From Pseudomonadales bacterium (GTDB lineage: Bacteria; Pseudomonadota; Gammaproteobacteria; Pseudomonadales; Azotimanducaceae), in the NCBI GenBank assembly GCA_028281005.1, contig JANQKS010000115.1:102105-166104 (forward strand): DNA of 64,000 bases, written 5' to 3'. The translations under genes were made by a program, and so were the position numbers. Positions within the stretch are counted from its first letter, which is position 1. Each line of letters starts with the position of its first letter. Below are positions 9,150-17,516 of the stretch, piece after piece. Below the pieces are notes generated by a model. That model ran no database searches. It was not told the DNA's origin and saw nothing but the letters and a program-made list of their open reading frames with translations.

Positions 9150-11002
9150 TCGTGACACTGGCCGGCCATGTGGATCACGGCAAAACTTCATTGGTGCGGG
9201 CGCTCACCGGAGTCGATACCGACCGTTTGGAACAAGAAAAGCAACGCGGCCTCACCATTGACCTCGGGTTTGCATACGTTAAGGACGATAACCCGTCCGG
9301 TACATTAGGTTTTGTGGATGTGCCAGGCCATCATAAGTTCATCCACAACATGGTGGCCGGAGTGGCCAGCCACCAGTACGCCCTGCTGGTCATTGCGGCC
9401 GACGACGGACCCATGCCCCAAAGCCGCGAGCACCTCGATATCCTGCGTTTGATCGGAGTTGAAAGAGGTGTCATTGCGCTGACCAAAATTGATCGCGTCG
9501 ATGCAGACCGCCTAAAACAGTGTGAGCTAGAAATAACCAACCTGGTGGCGGGTTCGTTTCTAGAGAACGCCGCGATTGTGCCCACCAGTGTCGAACAGCC
9601 AGAATCTATTCAGCGCCTGCTAGAGCATTTGCACGCCCAAACCACAGCCGATCAAGCGCAGGCAGCCGACGGCGCGTTCCGTTTGGCAGTCGACCGCACC
9701 TTCTTAGTTAAAGGCGCCGGTCTTGTGGTCACCGGCACGGTCCACTGTGGGAGTGTCTCCGAAGACGACACCCTCTACCACTTCCCCAGTGGCAAGGCGA
9801 TACGAGTCCGCGGCGTGCGCGCCCAAGACCAGAAGGTCACCGCCGCGCACACCGGTGACCGCTGCGCGCTAAACCTGACCGGCATCGATCTTGATGAGGT
9901 GACGCGCGGCGATTGGGTCACCGCAGAACCTTCCCCAGCCTATCGCGAGGTAACGGGGGAGCTAACAGTGCTAGAGAACTTTCCGCGGCCCATCAAACAC
10001 TGGACCCCCGTGCATGTATATCATGCCACCAGCCACACCACCGGACGCATTGCGCTGCTTAGCGACCAACGCCTTGGCCCTGGAGAAGCAGGGTTAGTCG
10101 ACCTTTTGTGTGATACCCCCTTGCCGGTGCACCACGGTGATCAACTCGTCATTCGAGATCAAAGCCTCGATGTCACCCTCGGCGGATTGCGCGTAGTTCA
10201 TGCCAGCAAGGACCAAACCCAACGCCGGCGCAATGAGCAGCGTCGTGATCTATTAGAACAACTGGACAGCGACAATCACGCCGAAACGTTACGCAAACTG
10301 TTACAACAAGGATCTGTCGACCCCGAGCACTTCCGCCAAGTGCGGCACCTCAGCCCCGACGACATGGCAAATCTTGTCGAAACGGCAGATGCACTGAAGG
10401 TTCAGGGATTGCTAGTCAATCGAGCTTATTGGGGCAACTTAGCCAAGCAGGCTTTCACTCAGGTTAAACAGCACCAAACCGAGAACCCCAGCTCCCCGGG
10501 CCTGCGAGAAAACCAGATCACCGGCATCCCGGATACGCTCAAACAAACCCTACTCAACGCCCTGGTGCAGGCCAAACAACTGAAAAACACCGCCGGTTTA
10601 TTTCAGCTCCCGGAACACACGGCAGAGCTACCCGAAACCTTGGCCAAATCATGGCGCCGCCTGCAACCGGCGCTGGATCAGCCGCAAGCACCTTCAACTG
10701 GCGATCTCGCTAAACAGTGGTCAACGCCCCAACAACAAATTGAAGCGGACCTAAAAGAGCTCAGTAAGCGCGGCTACGTCACACACATTGCAAACCACCG
10801 TTTCTACTTGCCGACCCAACTTGAAAGTCTGTCGAAGCAGGTACTAGCGCTTGCCGAAGACAAACCTTTCAACGTTCGCAAATTCAGAGACCGCACAGGG
10901 ATCGGACGCAACGTGGCCATTGAGATCCTTGAATACTTCGACAGGCGCGGATTTACACGCAGACAAGGCAACGAACGGATCGTGTTGAAACAGACTATTT
11001 AA
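9146..11002 (+). CDS. selB: Selenocysteine-specific elongation factor
   Basis: GTPase that delivers Sec-tRNA(Sec) to UGA codons followed by a SECIS hairpin. G1 (GHVDHGKT, residues ~7-14), the RGLTIDLGFA switch region and G3 (DVPGHHKF) are intact; EF-Tu-like domains follow, and the C-terminal ~250 residues form the winged-helix repeats that bind SECIS RNA. 618 residues, close to the Escherichia coli length. It starts with GTG at 9146, overlapping the selA stop by 4 nt. Its stop overlaps the stop of the convergent HNH gene by 4 nt. Confidence 0.96.
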   Translation: MIVTLAGHVDHGKTSLVRALTGVDTDRLEQEKQRGLTIDLGFAYVKDDNPSGTLGFVDVPGHHKFIHNMVAGVASHQYALLVIAADDGPMPQSREHLDILRLIGVERGVIALTKIDRVDADRLKQCELEITNLVAGSFLENAAIVPTSVEQPESIQRLLEHLHAQTTADQAQAADGAFRLAVDRTFLVKGAGLVVTGTVHCGSVSEDDTLYHFPSGKAIRVRGVRAQDQKVTAAHTGDRCALNLTGIDLDEVTRGDWVTAEPSPAYREVTGELTVLENFPRPIKHWTPVHVYHATSHTTGRIALLSDQRLGPGEAGLVDLLCDTPLPVHHGDQLVIRDQSLDVTLGGLRVVHASKDQTQRRRNEQRRDLLEQLDSDNHAETLRKLLQQGSVDPEHFRQVRHLSPDDMANLVETADALKVQGLLVNRAYWGNLAKQAFTQVKQHQTENPSSPGLRENQITGIPDTLKQTLLNALVQAKQLKNTAGLFQLPEHTAELPETLAKSWRRLQPALDQPQAPSTGDLAKQWSTPQQQIEADLKELSKRGYVTHIANHRFYLPTQLESLSKQVLALAEDKPFNVRKFRDRTGIGRNVAIEILEYFDRRGFTRRQGNERIVLKQTI

Positions 11003-12264
11003 GGGTCTTCATGCTGCATCAACACAAAGTTGATGTAGTGATAGTCAGGTGGTTTATGTCCAAGCTCGGGTGTGAGGGTGTAAGGGTCGATGGCTTGGGC
11101 ATCAAACGTTTCGTATGGAAAAAACGTTTCCGCGGAAACGTTTTCTAGCTCGTTCATAGCGGATGCAGACGACGGGATTGGCTCTGGAACAACAGGTCCA
11201 GTTAACTGATCCGCCACCGCTGGCAAAACATTACCTTCAGGGTCACGAAACACAAAATCAACTGAGCCGTCATCTACAAGCTCCCGATGCACCCGATATC
11301 CTTGCTCATGAATGAGCCGGTGATGAAAGCGACACAACAGCACCAAGTTGTTCAGCTCCGTTTTACCGCCTTTAGACCAATGGTGAACGTGATGGGCATC
11401 CACAAACCGATTGTGGTCACACCCGGGAAAACGACAACCGCCATCCCGTTTGTGTAAGGCGCGTCTGAGTGGACCGGACACCAGCCGCGTTTTAGATGCG
11501 GGTAACGGTGTTCCCTGCTCATCACATCGGTGTGTCACCACGCTGGCATCACACAGCAGACGTTCTTTCAAAGGTTCCGCCAAGGGTGAGCTATCCAGAT
11601 CTATGTGGATTTGGAAGCGGTCGGCGGATGATACGCGGCCGTTAGCCTGCTTCGCCGCCAATGCCTGCTCCACCACCCCCATCAAACACTCAGCATTGCG
11701 TTGATGACCGCTGACCTCGGCAGGCGGCTCTACCGCCTCTAACGCTTGGAGTAACAGCATCCCGTGTTCCGCGGACAAACGCCCTTTGAATACCAGTCCA
11801 CCTGCGCTGTCTCGGGAGTAAGACAAGGTAGAAGCATCTTCCTGCACCTGTTTAACCGTCAAAGTCTGCCGATACTGACGCATCACGGTTTCGGTCTGCG
11901 CCGCGTTGGCATGTAAAGCAATGTTTAACAGACGCTGCTCATTGTCTACCGTGGCCACTCGGGTCATGGCACGTACTTTGGAGTAACTGATGCGGCCTTC
12001 GGCAAATGCAGCCGGGATGACATCCAACTCGTGTAACGCCCGGCCCACCCGCACTTTCTCTCGCGCCGCTGCCGGTCCAATGCCACACCGGTAGGTCAAC
12101 CACTGGGCTGTGGTTTTGCAGCCTTCGCGGGCATAACCGCGGTTTTCATCAAACGCGTGGATGAGTTTTAGCAGCGCATAAGTGGCAAGATTGATCTGTG
12201 CGTACAGTGAGCAGATTTGTTCACCCAGGGTGGTGTCGAACGGCACCAAGTGATTGTTTTTCAT
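10999..12264 (-). CDS. DUF222 / HNH endonuclease family protein (13E12-like)
   Basis: 421 residues: an N-terminal alpha-helical DUF222 region (about 1-280) and a C-terminal HNH domain with DGGCRFPGCD, DAHHVHHWSKGG and LLCRFHH, giving the paired Cys and His ligands of a beta-beta-alpha-metal nuclease. The family is common in actinobacteria (13E12 repeats) and patchy in proteobacteria; its function is not settled. A near-consensus LexA box lies 43 nt upstream, so it is probably damage-induced. Sits between selB and tRNA-Sec, which suggests insertion into a selAB-selC locus. Nuclease activity is inferred from the motif. Confidence 0.88.
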   Translation of the reverse strand: MKNNHLVPFDTTLGEQICSLYAQINLATYALLKLIHAFDENRGYAREGCKTTAQWLTYRCGIGPAAAREKVRVGRALHELDVIPAAFAEGRISYSKVRAMTRVATVDNEQRLLNIALHANAAQTETVMRQYRQTLTVKQVQEDASTLSYSRDSAGGLVFKGRLSAEHGMLLLQALEAVEPPAEVSGHQRNAECLMGVVEQALAAKQANGRVSSADRFQIHIDLDSSPLAEPLKERLLCDASVVTHRCDEQGTPLPASKTRLVSGPLRRALHKRDGGCRFPGCDHNRFVDAHHVHHWSKGGKTELNNLVLLCRFHHRLIHEQGYRVHRELVDDGSVDFVFRDPEGNVLPAVADQLTGPVVPEPIPSSASAMNELENVSAETFFPYETFDAQAIDPYTLTPELGHKPPDYHYINFVLMQHEDP

Positions 12265-12307
12265 GAGGTTACTTTCTGGAAAAGCGAAGCCTTATTATAA
12301 CAAAATA

Positions 12308-12323
12308 CTGGATATATATACAG
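12308..12323 (-). promoter_or_regulatory. LexA (SOS) box upstream of the HNH gene
   Basis: CTGGATATATATACAG, within TACTGGATATATATACAGTA, differs by one base from the Escherichia coli consensus TACTGTATATATATACAGTA. It lies 43 nt upstream of the HNH gene start, where LexA would cover the promoter. lexA with two canonical boxes is in the same window, so the cognate repressor is of the CTGT-N8-ACAG type. Confidence 0.8.
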
Positions 12324-12400
12324 TAATATCCCGTACTTCCGAAAGGCTGCATAGGCTGTAGCAAAAGAGTCGTTGCCGTTTTTTTGTTACCATCTCTCGC

Positions 12401-12493
12401 GGAAGAGCATCGTCTCCGGTGGGGCGCGCGGCCTTCAAAGCCGTTGAGGTGCGAATACGTGCCTGGTGGGTTCGACTCCTACCTCTTCCGCCA
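12401..12493 (+). tRNA. selC: tRNA-Sec (anticodon TCA)
   Basis: 93 nt including an encoded CCA. The anticodon TCA is at 12435-12437 in loop CTTCAAA, closed by CGGC/GCCG. The 5' GGAAGAG pairs with CTCTTCC, a long variable arm follows the anticodon stem, and TTCGACT is the T loop. Much of it matches Escherichia coli tRNA-Sec. The eighth acceptor pair would be C-C; instead a 6-bp T stem (GGTGGG/CCTACC) seems to form, giving 7+6 rather than 8+5 pairs while keeping the total of 13. The last 14 nt recur at 15050-15063, so the gene also serves as an island attachment site. Confidence 0.95.
12480..12493 (+). repeat. attL-like repeat (3' end of tRNA-Sec)
   Basis: TACCTCTTCCGCCA at the tRNA-Sec 3' end is repeated exactly at 15050-15063. 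A tRNA 3'-end duplication flanking foreign-looking genes is the usual trace of tyrosine-recombinase integration, and selC is a well-known integration site in enterobacteria. Confidence 0.75.
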
Positions 12494-12754
12494 TAAAGCT
12501 AGCTAAATATGCCGTGCGCACAATTGTCAACTAACACGGTTTACTAGTTAGGAATTATTGAGGTTACAACGCTAACCATCTGTATCTATTACCAATTACT
12601 ACTACACGGCCAATCAGAGAGTTTCGAAAAATAGCGAGAGCACGCGGTGCGCGTTACCCGCCATCGCTTAACCAAGGAAGGACCCGCAGAAGTTAACGTG
12701 CGACCGTTCTCATGGAGACAAATCCATTGACTGAACTATCAGCGATGAGCCCTG

Positions 12755-13363
12755 TTATGTCTGCTGAGGAACAGCACCAGCCATGTTGTTTTCAAGGTTT
12801 CGCAACCTGTCTAAAAACGGCGAAAAGCCGCGCCCACATTTCCCAGCGACTACCTCAACGTCTAACTCCCGTGCTACGTCAGCGTAGAAATCCGCTAGTG
12901 CCACGTCGAGAGACTCTGTTATCGCACGCGCGACTTCTTTTCCTTTATTTACACGGTCCAACTCCTTCACTTCGTTCACTGTGACAGAAGCTACCTTTCT
13001 GACCGCATTGATATCAGCAAGCATCCACGAGTCGAACGTTCTGATTGGAACACCGAGCGCTCGAGGAAATAGGTTTCCCTCCCAGATTTGAGCATCTTCT
13101 ATTTCGCTTAGACGATCGGGATAGTTGTCTTGGTCAACGAGCAAGACTAACGCGTCATAACCACGCTTGTCGGCTTCAATAATCCATCTTATAGCCCGTT
13201 TCATCATCCCGGCTCCCCGACCGTGATGCGTGTGTATCTCATTGTTTGCAACGCGATCCGAGTCAAACTCGGTACAGGATGGACAAACTTGCTTTACGAT
13301 ATTTTCCATCGCTCCAAAACGCTCATGCGGGCCTTCGCCGACGATTAGGCACTTTCCGGTCAT
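12755..13363 (-). CDS. DUF4276-like (TOPRIM-fold) protein, partner of the adjacent ATPase
   Basis: 202 residues. An early IVGEGPHE (Glu about 10 and 14) and a later VLLVDQDN (Asp 77, Asp 79) fit the Glu plus DxD metal-binding pattern of TOPRIM-like nucleases; PIRTFDSWMLAD near residue 110 resembles the DUF4276 signature (E/D-x-WxLAD). A histidine-rich patch THHGRG lies between. The ATG overlaps the end of the ATPase gene by 4 nt, so the two are co-translated and probably form a complex, by analogy to the ATPase-TOPRIM pairs of PARIS (AriA/AriB) and OLD nucleases. Nuclease function is inference. Confidence 0.7.
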   Translation of the reverse strand: MTGKCLIVGEGPHERFGAMENIVKQVCPSCTEFDSDRVANNEIHTHHGRGAGMMKRAIRWIIEADKRGYDALVLLVDQDNYPDRLSEIEDAQIWEGNLFPRALGVPIRTFDSWMLADINAVRKVASVTVNEVKELDRVNKGKEVARAITESLDVALADFYADVARELDVEVVAGKCGRGFSPFLDRLRNLENNMAGAVPQQT

Positions 13364-14535
13364 ATCTTTGAATCGGCGATCGCCCTATCTCCTTCTGCTG
13401 TCCAAATCTCTCCGAGTGTGAATATGTCTTTTTGGCTTGTCACAAGTTCGCTGTTAGCCAAATTCGTAACGGTGACTTCTCCTTCCTTGTTTTTGGTGCA
13501 GACATTTACATCTTCCGGTTTGAATAGATCAACCACGTAGGGAGAGTGAGTCGTCAACAAGACCTGTGTACCGGCGTTTTCCTCGACCAAGTCTTTAAAG
13601 ATGCTCAGTATGTCCTTTAGCCGTTTAGGGTGGATTCCGTTTTCAGGCTCTTCGATGAGCAACATCGACGGCGGATTTGGAAGTTTCAGGAGAGTCAGGT
13701 ATGCGAGCACGATTATTAAGCCATCTGAAACCTGCGATGCCGGTACAGGTTTGTTATAGCTCTTGGTTATGAACGCGATCCCTTTGCCGTCACCTCTCTG
13801 CAGCAAGGGCACGGGCATAGAAGGATCGAAATTCGCTCGGTACCCTTGCTGAGGTAAAACTTGAATTCTTTCAATCTGAGGAAAGATCTTTCTGAATCGA
13901 TCTTCTAGTTCCGCGAACAAATGTCTGTCGTATCCGAGCAAGTAGTCCAGACAGCTCGCCAGTCCAAATCCAGATGCATCTATGGTTGGGTCTTCTCCCC
14001 TCGACAAATCGGCTGCTGTGGGCAGCGCAAGAAACGAAGGATTCCATCGTGCTAGCGATACTCCTCGCAAAGTTCTGCGAATCGTAGAGAGCCCTTCTTG
14101 CTGGTTTTTTGGTAGGTCGGCTGATTGGGACAGATTGATTGCTGTGACTCGTTTGTTCTTGCTCTGCGGAAGGTTAAAGCTTCGGGCTGGGCTTACCGAG
14201 GTATCCGCGTAGGACTCTTCAATAACCCGCACGTCTTTCCCTTGTTTGAAGTCAAGAGCCAGAGAGTAGTTTAACGCCGTGCGCTCTTCGGATATGTCTG
14301 CCTCGAAGGTGACAAACTTACTTCGGTCCTGTCGCCACACAAGCTCTTGGTCAACCCAGTTTCCTGTAAAGCAGTTTTGTAGATCTAGCTCGGCGCTAGA
14401 ACAAAGGGCTTCGACAGATTGCAATACACTAGTCTTCCCAGAGTCGTTCGGACCGATTAGAACGCTAATCGGAGAAAACGGAATCGAGACGTTTCGAAGC
14501 GCCTTGAAGTGTCTGATTGTGAGGTGCCTTATCAT
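13360..14535 (-). CDS. OLD/AAA15-like ABC-type ATPase
   Basis: 391 residues. Walker A GPNDSGKTS at 28-36, a signature-like VSDGL near 270, Walker B MLLIEEPENGIHP at about 291-303 and the H-loop LLTTHSPYVVD (His about 330). This is the SMC/Rad50-like class of AAA15/AAA21 ATPases found in OLD, Gabija, PARIS and retron effectors. It has no TOPRIM domain of its own; the neighbouring gene supplies one. N-terminal MIRHLTIRHFKALRNVSIPF is the classic start of the class. Lies in the selC island; likely anti-phage or abortive-infection role, which is inference from family and context. Confidence 0.85.
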   Translation of the reverse strand: MIRHLTIRHFKALRNVSIPFSPISVLIGPNDSGKTSVLQSVEALCSSAELDLQNCFTGNWVDQELVWRQDRSKFVTFEADISEERTALNYSLALDFKQGKDVRVIEESYADTSVSPARSFNLPQSKNKRVTAINLSQSADLPKNQQEGLSTIRRTLRGVSLARWNPSFLALPTAADLSRGEDPTIDASGFGLASCLDYLLGYDRHLFAELEDRFRKIFPQIERIQVLPQQGYRANFDPSMPVPLLQRGDGKGIAFITKSYNKPVPASQVSDGLIIVLAYLTLLKLPNPPSMLLIEEPENGIHPKRLKDILSIFKDLVEENAGTQVLLTTHSPYVVDLFKPEDVNVCTKNKEGEVTVTNLANSELVTSQKDIFTLGEIWTAEGDRAIADSKI

Positions 14536-14566
14536 TGCACGACCTTATGCGCGTTAAACTAGACAA

Positions 14567-14844
14567 TTATTGGGTGAAGTATCCCACGATCTTACATTCC
14601 ATAGTTGTGAGTCGCTCGTAGTTTCGGGTCTCAACTTGTCCTTCGTGAACATACGCCGAGACTACGGAATTCGCCTTCAGAATCAGTTTGTCGATTCAAT
14701 TCTTTCGGCCCAGTCTGTAAGTCCTTTGGGTGACACCTCTAGTTGGAGCAACCTTGAGTAGATGTTCTGAGTGACAGTTTTAGTGGATACCACGCCAGAA
14801 TCGTCACAAGACCAAAATAGAATTCCGTTACAAACCAGGTTCAC
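14567..14844 (-). pseudogene. Possible frameshifted small gene upstream of the ATPase
   Basis: Two short minus-strand frames overlap: 14683-14844 (GTG start; ...LTDWAERIEST, 53 residues) and 14567-14695 (...LILKANSVVSAYVHEG..., 42 residues, stop 14567). A single -1 shift near 14690 would join them into about 94 residues ending 31 nt before the ATPase start, where an operon partner would sit. Neither piece has an ATG start, and I recognise no family. A plus-strand frame at 14570-14761 competes for the same DNA. Could be a decayed third gene of the island, or chance. Confidence 0.3.
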
Positions 14845-15049
14845 TCAGCGCGGCTACCTTCTTCGCAGAAAGTACAGTGCGCGCAGTCTTGGAAGTCGCA
14901 ATTTCTCCAACCCACCAATCAACCAGCCAACAAGTCTGGGATAGTGCTGGAAATCTCTAGACTTAGCTAGACGCTAACAGCATTGTTTTTGTTATAAAAA
15001 TCGGTGCGAGTAGACTTACTCAGACCTGCATAAACCCCGGATTTACGGA
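14845..15049. other. Gene-poor right flank of the selC island
   Basis: With 14536-14844 this makes about 550 nt without a confident gene. A minus-strand open segment at 14854-14973 (40 codons, ends in Leu/Arg-rich RALYFLRRR) looks protein-like but lacks a start and follows a stop at 14974-14976; an ATG in another frame lies just upstream. It may be the decayed end of an older gene. No integrase motif, tRNA or clear repeat was found apart from the terminal att copy. Confidence 0.35.
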
Positions 15050-15063
15050 TACCTCTTCCGCCA
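15050..15063 (+). repeat. attR-like copy of the tRNA-Sec 3' end
   Basis: TACCTCTTCCGCCA, identical to 12480-12493 in the same orientation. It marks the right border of the selC island; the next gene (serine hydrolase) ends 23 nt beyond. Confidence 0.75.
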
Positions 15064-15085
15064 GACTCAACCCCGAGGGCTGAGA

Positions 15086-16570
15086 TCATCTTCCGCGAAT
15101 CACAAGCGTTAACAAAACGACGGCAAGCAACAAGGCTAGTACCATCGACACAACTGCTGTGACAGTCAGATCAGGAAAGAATGCATAGCCGGTCGCGAAG
15201 TCGACCTTAGTCACTTCCTGGAACCCAACCAATACAGCATAAGCACCCGCCACCAGCCCCAATACCGCCCCAAGATTCAGAACGCGTATCTTAAGAGAAA
15301 TGGGATCTCCGGGTTTCCGCAGTTGCCGTGCAGCCTTGAAAAGCAATAACAAAAGCCCCAACGGGGCTGTCGCGGCCCACCAGATCGCGGTGCTTGCGCC
15401 AATCGACGCCGCTGCAGGCACAGGCTCCCTGCCCAAAGCGGCGTTGGTCACAGCCCTCGGTAGATCGCCGTGCGCCAGGCCTGACATATTGGTTAACACC
15501 ACCGCCACCTCGCTCCTCGCAGGGACTATTGTGGCGAGGGTAAAGAAACCAGGTGTAAAACCCGAATGCTCGTAGACTAGATCGTCGGCGGAGCTATCTG
15601 CATACCAACCGTAGGCATACCCCCAATGCCCACCGATGGGTTTAACAGTGAATAGCCTCTCCACACCTTCAGGCACAATACGCGGGTCGCGAGTGCGTAC
15701 TGCCTCCACATAGCGAGCCATATCCTCGATACTGGCCCAAACACCGCCGGCGCCGATCATGCGCCTATCAGGCTGTGCCTCCTGCGCTGGCTGCCATGCT
15801 CGCGGCAACCCAAACCAAAGGCGGTAACCTGTCGCCACCGCAGTCGCGCCCGAAGGCGGCTTACTCACAAAACTGTTCCTCATGCCAAGCGGACTAAAGA
15901 TGCGCGTTTGCAATACTTGCTCGAAGCTCTGCTCGTCCAGAACCTCAATCAGGTGGGACAGCAGCGCGTAGTTGGCGTTTGAGTATTGAAAAGACGTCCC
16001 CGGTTCAGCGAACAACTGAACCCCAGCTAGTTCTGCAACCACTGCCGCTGGCCCTGACAAATTGGAGTCGACGGCAGCGGAACGGTTGCCGTCCAATGTC
16101 GTCAGTCCGCTGTGGTGCGTAACCAGGTGATCAATAATGATGCGATCCGACTGAGATTTAGAAGCAGTGCGGAAAGTTGGAACATGGCGTACCAACGGAT
16201 TATCCAAGCCAAGCAGTCCCTCAGCTGCCATTTGCAGAATGATAAGCGCCACAAAAGACTTGGTGATCGATCCTATTTGAAATGGCGTTTCTGCGGTAAC
16301 GGGCGCTCCGGTCGGCCCAGCTATGCCAAAACCTCTTACAAGAACTGTCTGCCCGTTGCGTAATACCGCCACGGCCATGCCCGGCGCCCCAGCCTCTTCG
16401 CGCATCTTTGATGCAGCGGCGTCAAACCATGCTGAGTCAAATTTCTGGTCGGCTTCCCATTGTTCTGCCATTACTTGCTGTCCCAAGAGGACGAGCAACA
16501 GCACACCAATCATTCCTGTCGTCTTAATAAATCCACCAACCAACGGTTTATTGGATTGGATGTTAACCAT
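15086..16570 (-). CDS. Exported serine hydrolase of the beta-lactamase/AmpC-like class, with C-terminal membrane segments
   Basis: 494 residues from the ATG at 16568-16570. A signal segment (MIGVLLLVLLGQQVMA) precedes a class C-like domain with the nucleophile motif SITK, the YSNANY (YxN) motif and a third-box HSG in YEHSGFTPG. Several hydrophobic segments at the C-terminus should anchor it in the inner membrane with the catalytic domain in the periplasm. Such proteins act as esterases or D-Ala-D-Ala peptidases; the substrate is unknown. A GTG at 16606 adds 12 residues; an internal ATG at 16513 is just before the signal. First host gene right of the island. Confidence 0.82.
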   Translation of the reverse strand: MVNIQSNKPLVGGFIKTTGMIGVLLLVLLGQQVMAEQWEADQKFDSAWFDAAASKMREEAGAPGMAVAVLRNGQTVLVRGFGIAGPTGAPVTAETPFQIGSITKSFVALIILQMAAEGLLGLDNPLVRHVPTFRTASKSQSDRIIIDHLVTHHSGLTTLDGNRSAAVDSNLSGPAAVVAELAGVQLFAEPGTSFQYSNANYALLSHLIEVLDEQSFEQVLQTRIFSPLGMRNSFVSKPPSGATAVATGYRLWFGLPRAWQPAQEAQPDRRMIGAGGVWASIEDMARYVEAVRTRDPRIVPEGVERLFTVKPIGGHWGYAYGWYADSSADDLVYEHSGFTPGFFTLATIVPARSEVAVVLTNMSGLAHGDLPRAVTNAALGREPVPAAASIGASTAIWWAATAPLGLLLLLFKAARQLRKPGDPISLKIRVLNLGAVLGLVAGAYAVLVGFQEVTKVDFATGYAFFPDLTVTAVVSMVLALLLAVVLLTLVIRGR

Positions 16571-16671
16571 TGTTGCGAGGACGACACCAGTCCGCGCCAC
16601 CCCCACGACACATTTGAACCCATAGCAGATTCAACGTTACCTACTGCTTGAGCATCCATCAGGAAACAACC

Positions 16672-16977
16672 ATGAGAACCCTCTTATCAATCCTCTTGCT
16701 GACTACCGCGGCAGGCGCAATCGCCGATCCAGCTGCTCAATATGAATATCTTACAAGTCAAGCACAGTCGCCTTCTCACCAGGCTTCAGATTACACACGA
16801 GGCAACAGCTCTTATGCGAATCAGAGCCCGAGTAAGTACTACGAAGGAACAGTAGCGACAGGCGGTGTGTTAGTTGCGGAAGACCCAACTCAGCCGCGCG
16901 ACACAGTTCAAGCAACCAGCAACGAACGAGACAGAGCGTTCCAGACCTTGTCGAATATCATGAAATCCGAACACTGA
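16672..16977 (+). CDS. Small exported protein of unknown function
   Basis: 101 residues from the ATG at 16672 (MRTLLSILLLTTAAGAIADP), which gives a clean Sec signal peptide cleaved after AIA; an in-frame ATG at 16648 would add 8 polar residues. The mature part is polar, rich in Ser, Gln, Tyr and Asn (YEYLTSQAQSPSHQASDY) and ends in a short helix. It resembles the DUF4148-type small periplasmic proteins in style, but I do not recognise the family. Divergent from the serine hydrolase, convergent with the MGMT-like gene. Confidence 0.6.
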   Translation: MRTLLSILLLTTAAGAIADPAAQYEYLTSQAQSPSHQASDYTRGNSSYANQSPSKYYEGTVATGGVLVAEDPTQPRDTVQATSNERDRAFQTLSNIMKSEH

Positions 16978-16997
16978 TTCGGGGCACCTGAGTCGGA

Positions 16998-17399
16998 TTA
17001 CTGCTCAGCCTCCCGCTGATGCCGAATCCACTCCTTGTCCACGTTAAGTTTGCCGGCAATCTTGTCCTCGGGCGCCACGACCCGCCAAAACGGCGTAATT
17101 TCGCGCAGCGGCGTGCCGCCCTCTAATTCCTCAAGCGCCGCTTGCGCTGCAATCCGTACAAATATTGCAGTGGAGACGGGGCACGTGGCGTCGCATTTGT
17201 TACGTCGAGCCAGCTCATTCCTGAGTTGATGCATGGTCTTGGTTTTGCCACTGGGGATTTTGCGGATGTAGGTATCCATCATTTGCGGCGTGCCGACGAG
17301 CATTAATTGCCCTGCCTTGATCCCCGCGAAGTCGTTTTCCAAAACAACTTTCTTTTTCTCTTTTTTCTGCTTTAACCTTGCTACTGCGGATTTGGCCAT
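16998..17399 (-). CDS. MGMT/ATL-like DNA-binding family protein
   Basis: 133 residues. After a Lys-rich start (MAKSAVARLKQKKEKKK), the segment IRKIPSGKTKTMHQLRNELA and then CDATCPVSTAIF ... ITPFWRVV match a small bacterial family annotated as MGMT family proteins, related to the DNA-binding domain of O6-alkylguanine-DNA alkyltransferase. The canonical PCHR active site is not present; the Cys-Pro here sits at a different place, so repair chemistry is unproven. Start at 17397-17399; a GTG-like extension of 5 residues exists. Divergent from the SDR gene. Confidence 0.7.
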   Translation of the reverse strand: MAKSAVARLKQKKEKKKVVLENDFAGIKAGQLMLVGTPQMMDTYIRKIPSGKTKTMHQLRNELARRNKCDATCPVSTAIFVRIAAQAALEELEGGTPLREITPFWRVVAPEDKIAGKLNVDKEWIRHQREAEQ

Positions 17400-17516
17400 G
17401 TTTAACACTCTCACTCCTCGCTAGCCAACTTAGCACGGCTAGCTTGAGACGAAAATAATCCGCCTTTTTCGCCAAATAAAACAATAAGTTACTTCATTTC
17501 TGCGTTAAGGAACCCC

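Larger units (their letters stand above)
12494..15063. mobile_element. Small genomic island in selC
   Basis: 2.57 kb between two copies of a 14-bp tRNA-Sec end. It carries an ATPase and a TOPRIM-like gene on the minus strand, a possible broken gene upstream of them, and non-coding flanks. By eye it is more AT-rich than the host genes on both sides. No integrase is visible, so it is either a remnant, a satellite mobilised in trans, or the product of a deletion that removed the integrase. Confidence 0.7.

Noticed and set aside
12712..12984. 90-codon plus-strand frame at the island left end
   Set aside because: Antisense to the end of the DUF4276-like gene and without recognisable features.
14570..14761. 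63-codon plus-strand frame in the selC island
   Set aside because: No family, no ribosome binding site seen, and it overlaps minus-strand frames that sit better with the ATPase operon. Not firmly excluded.
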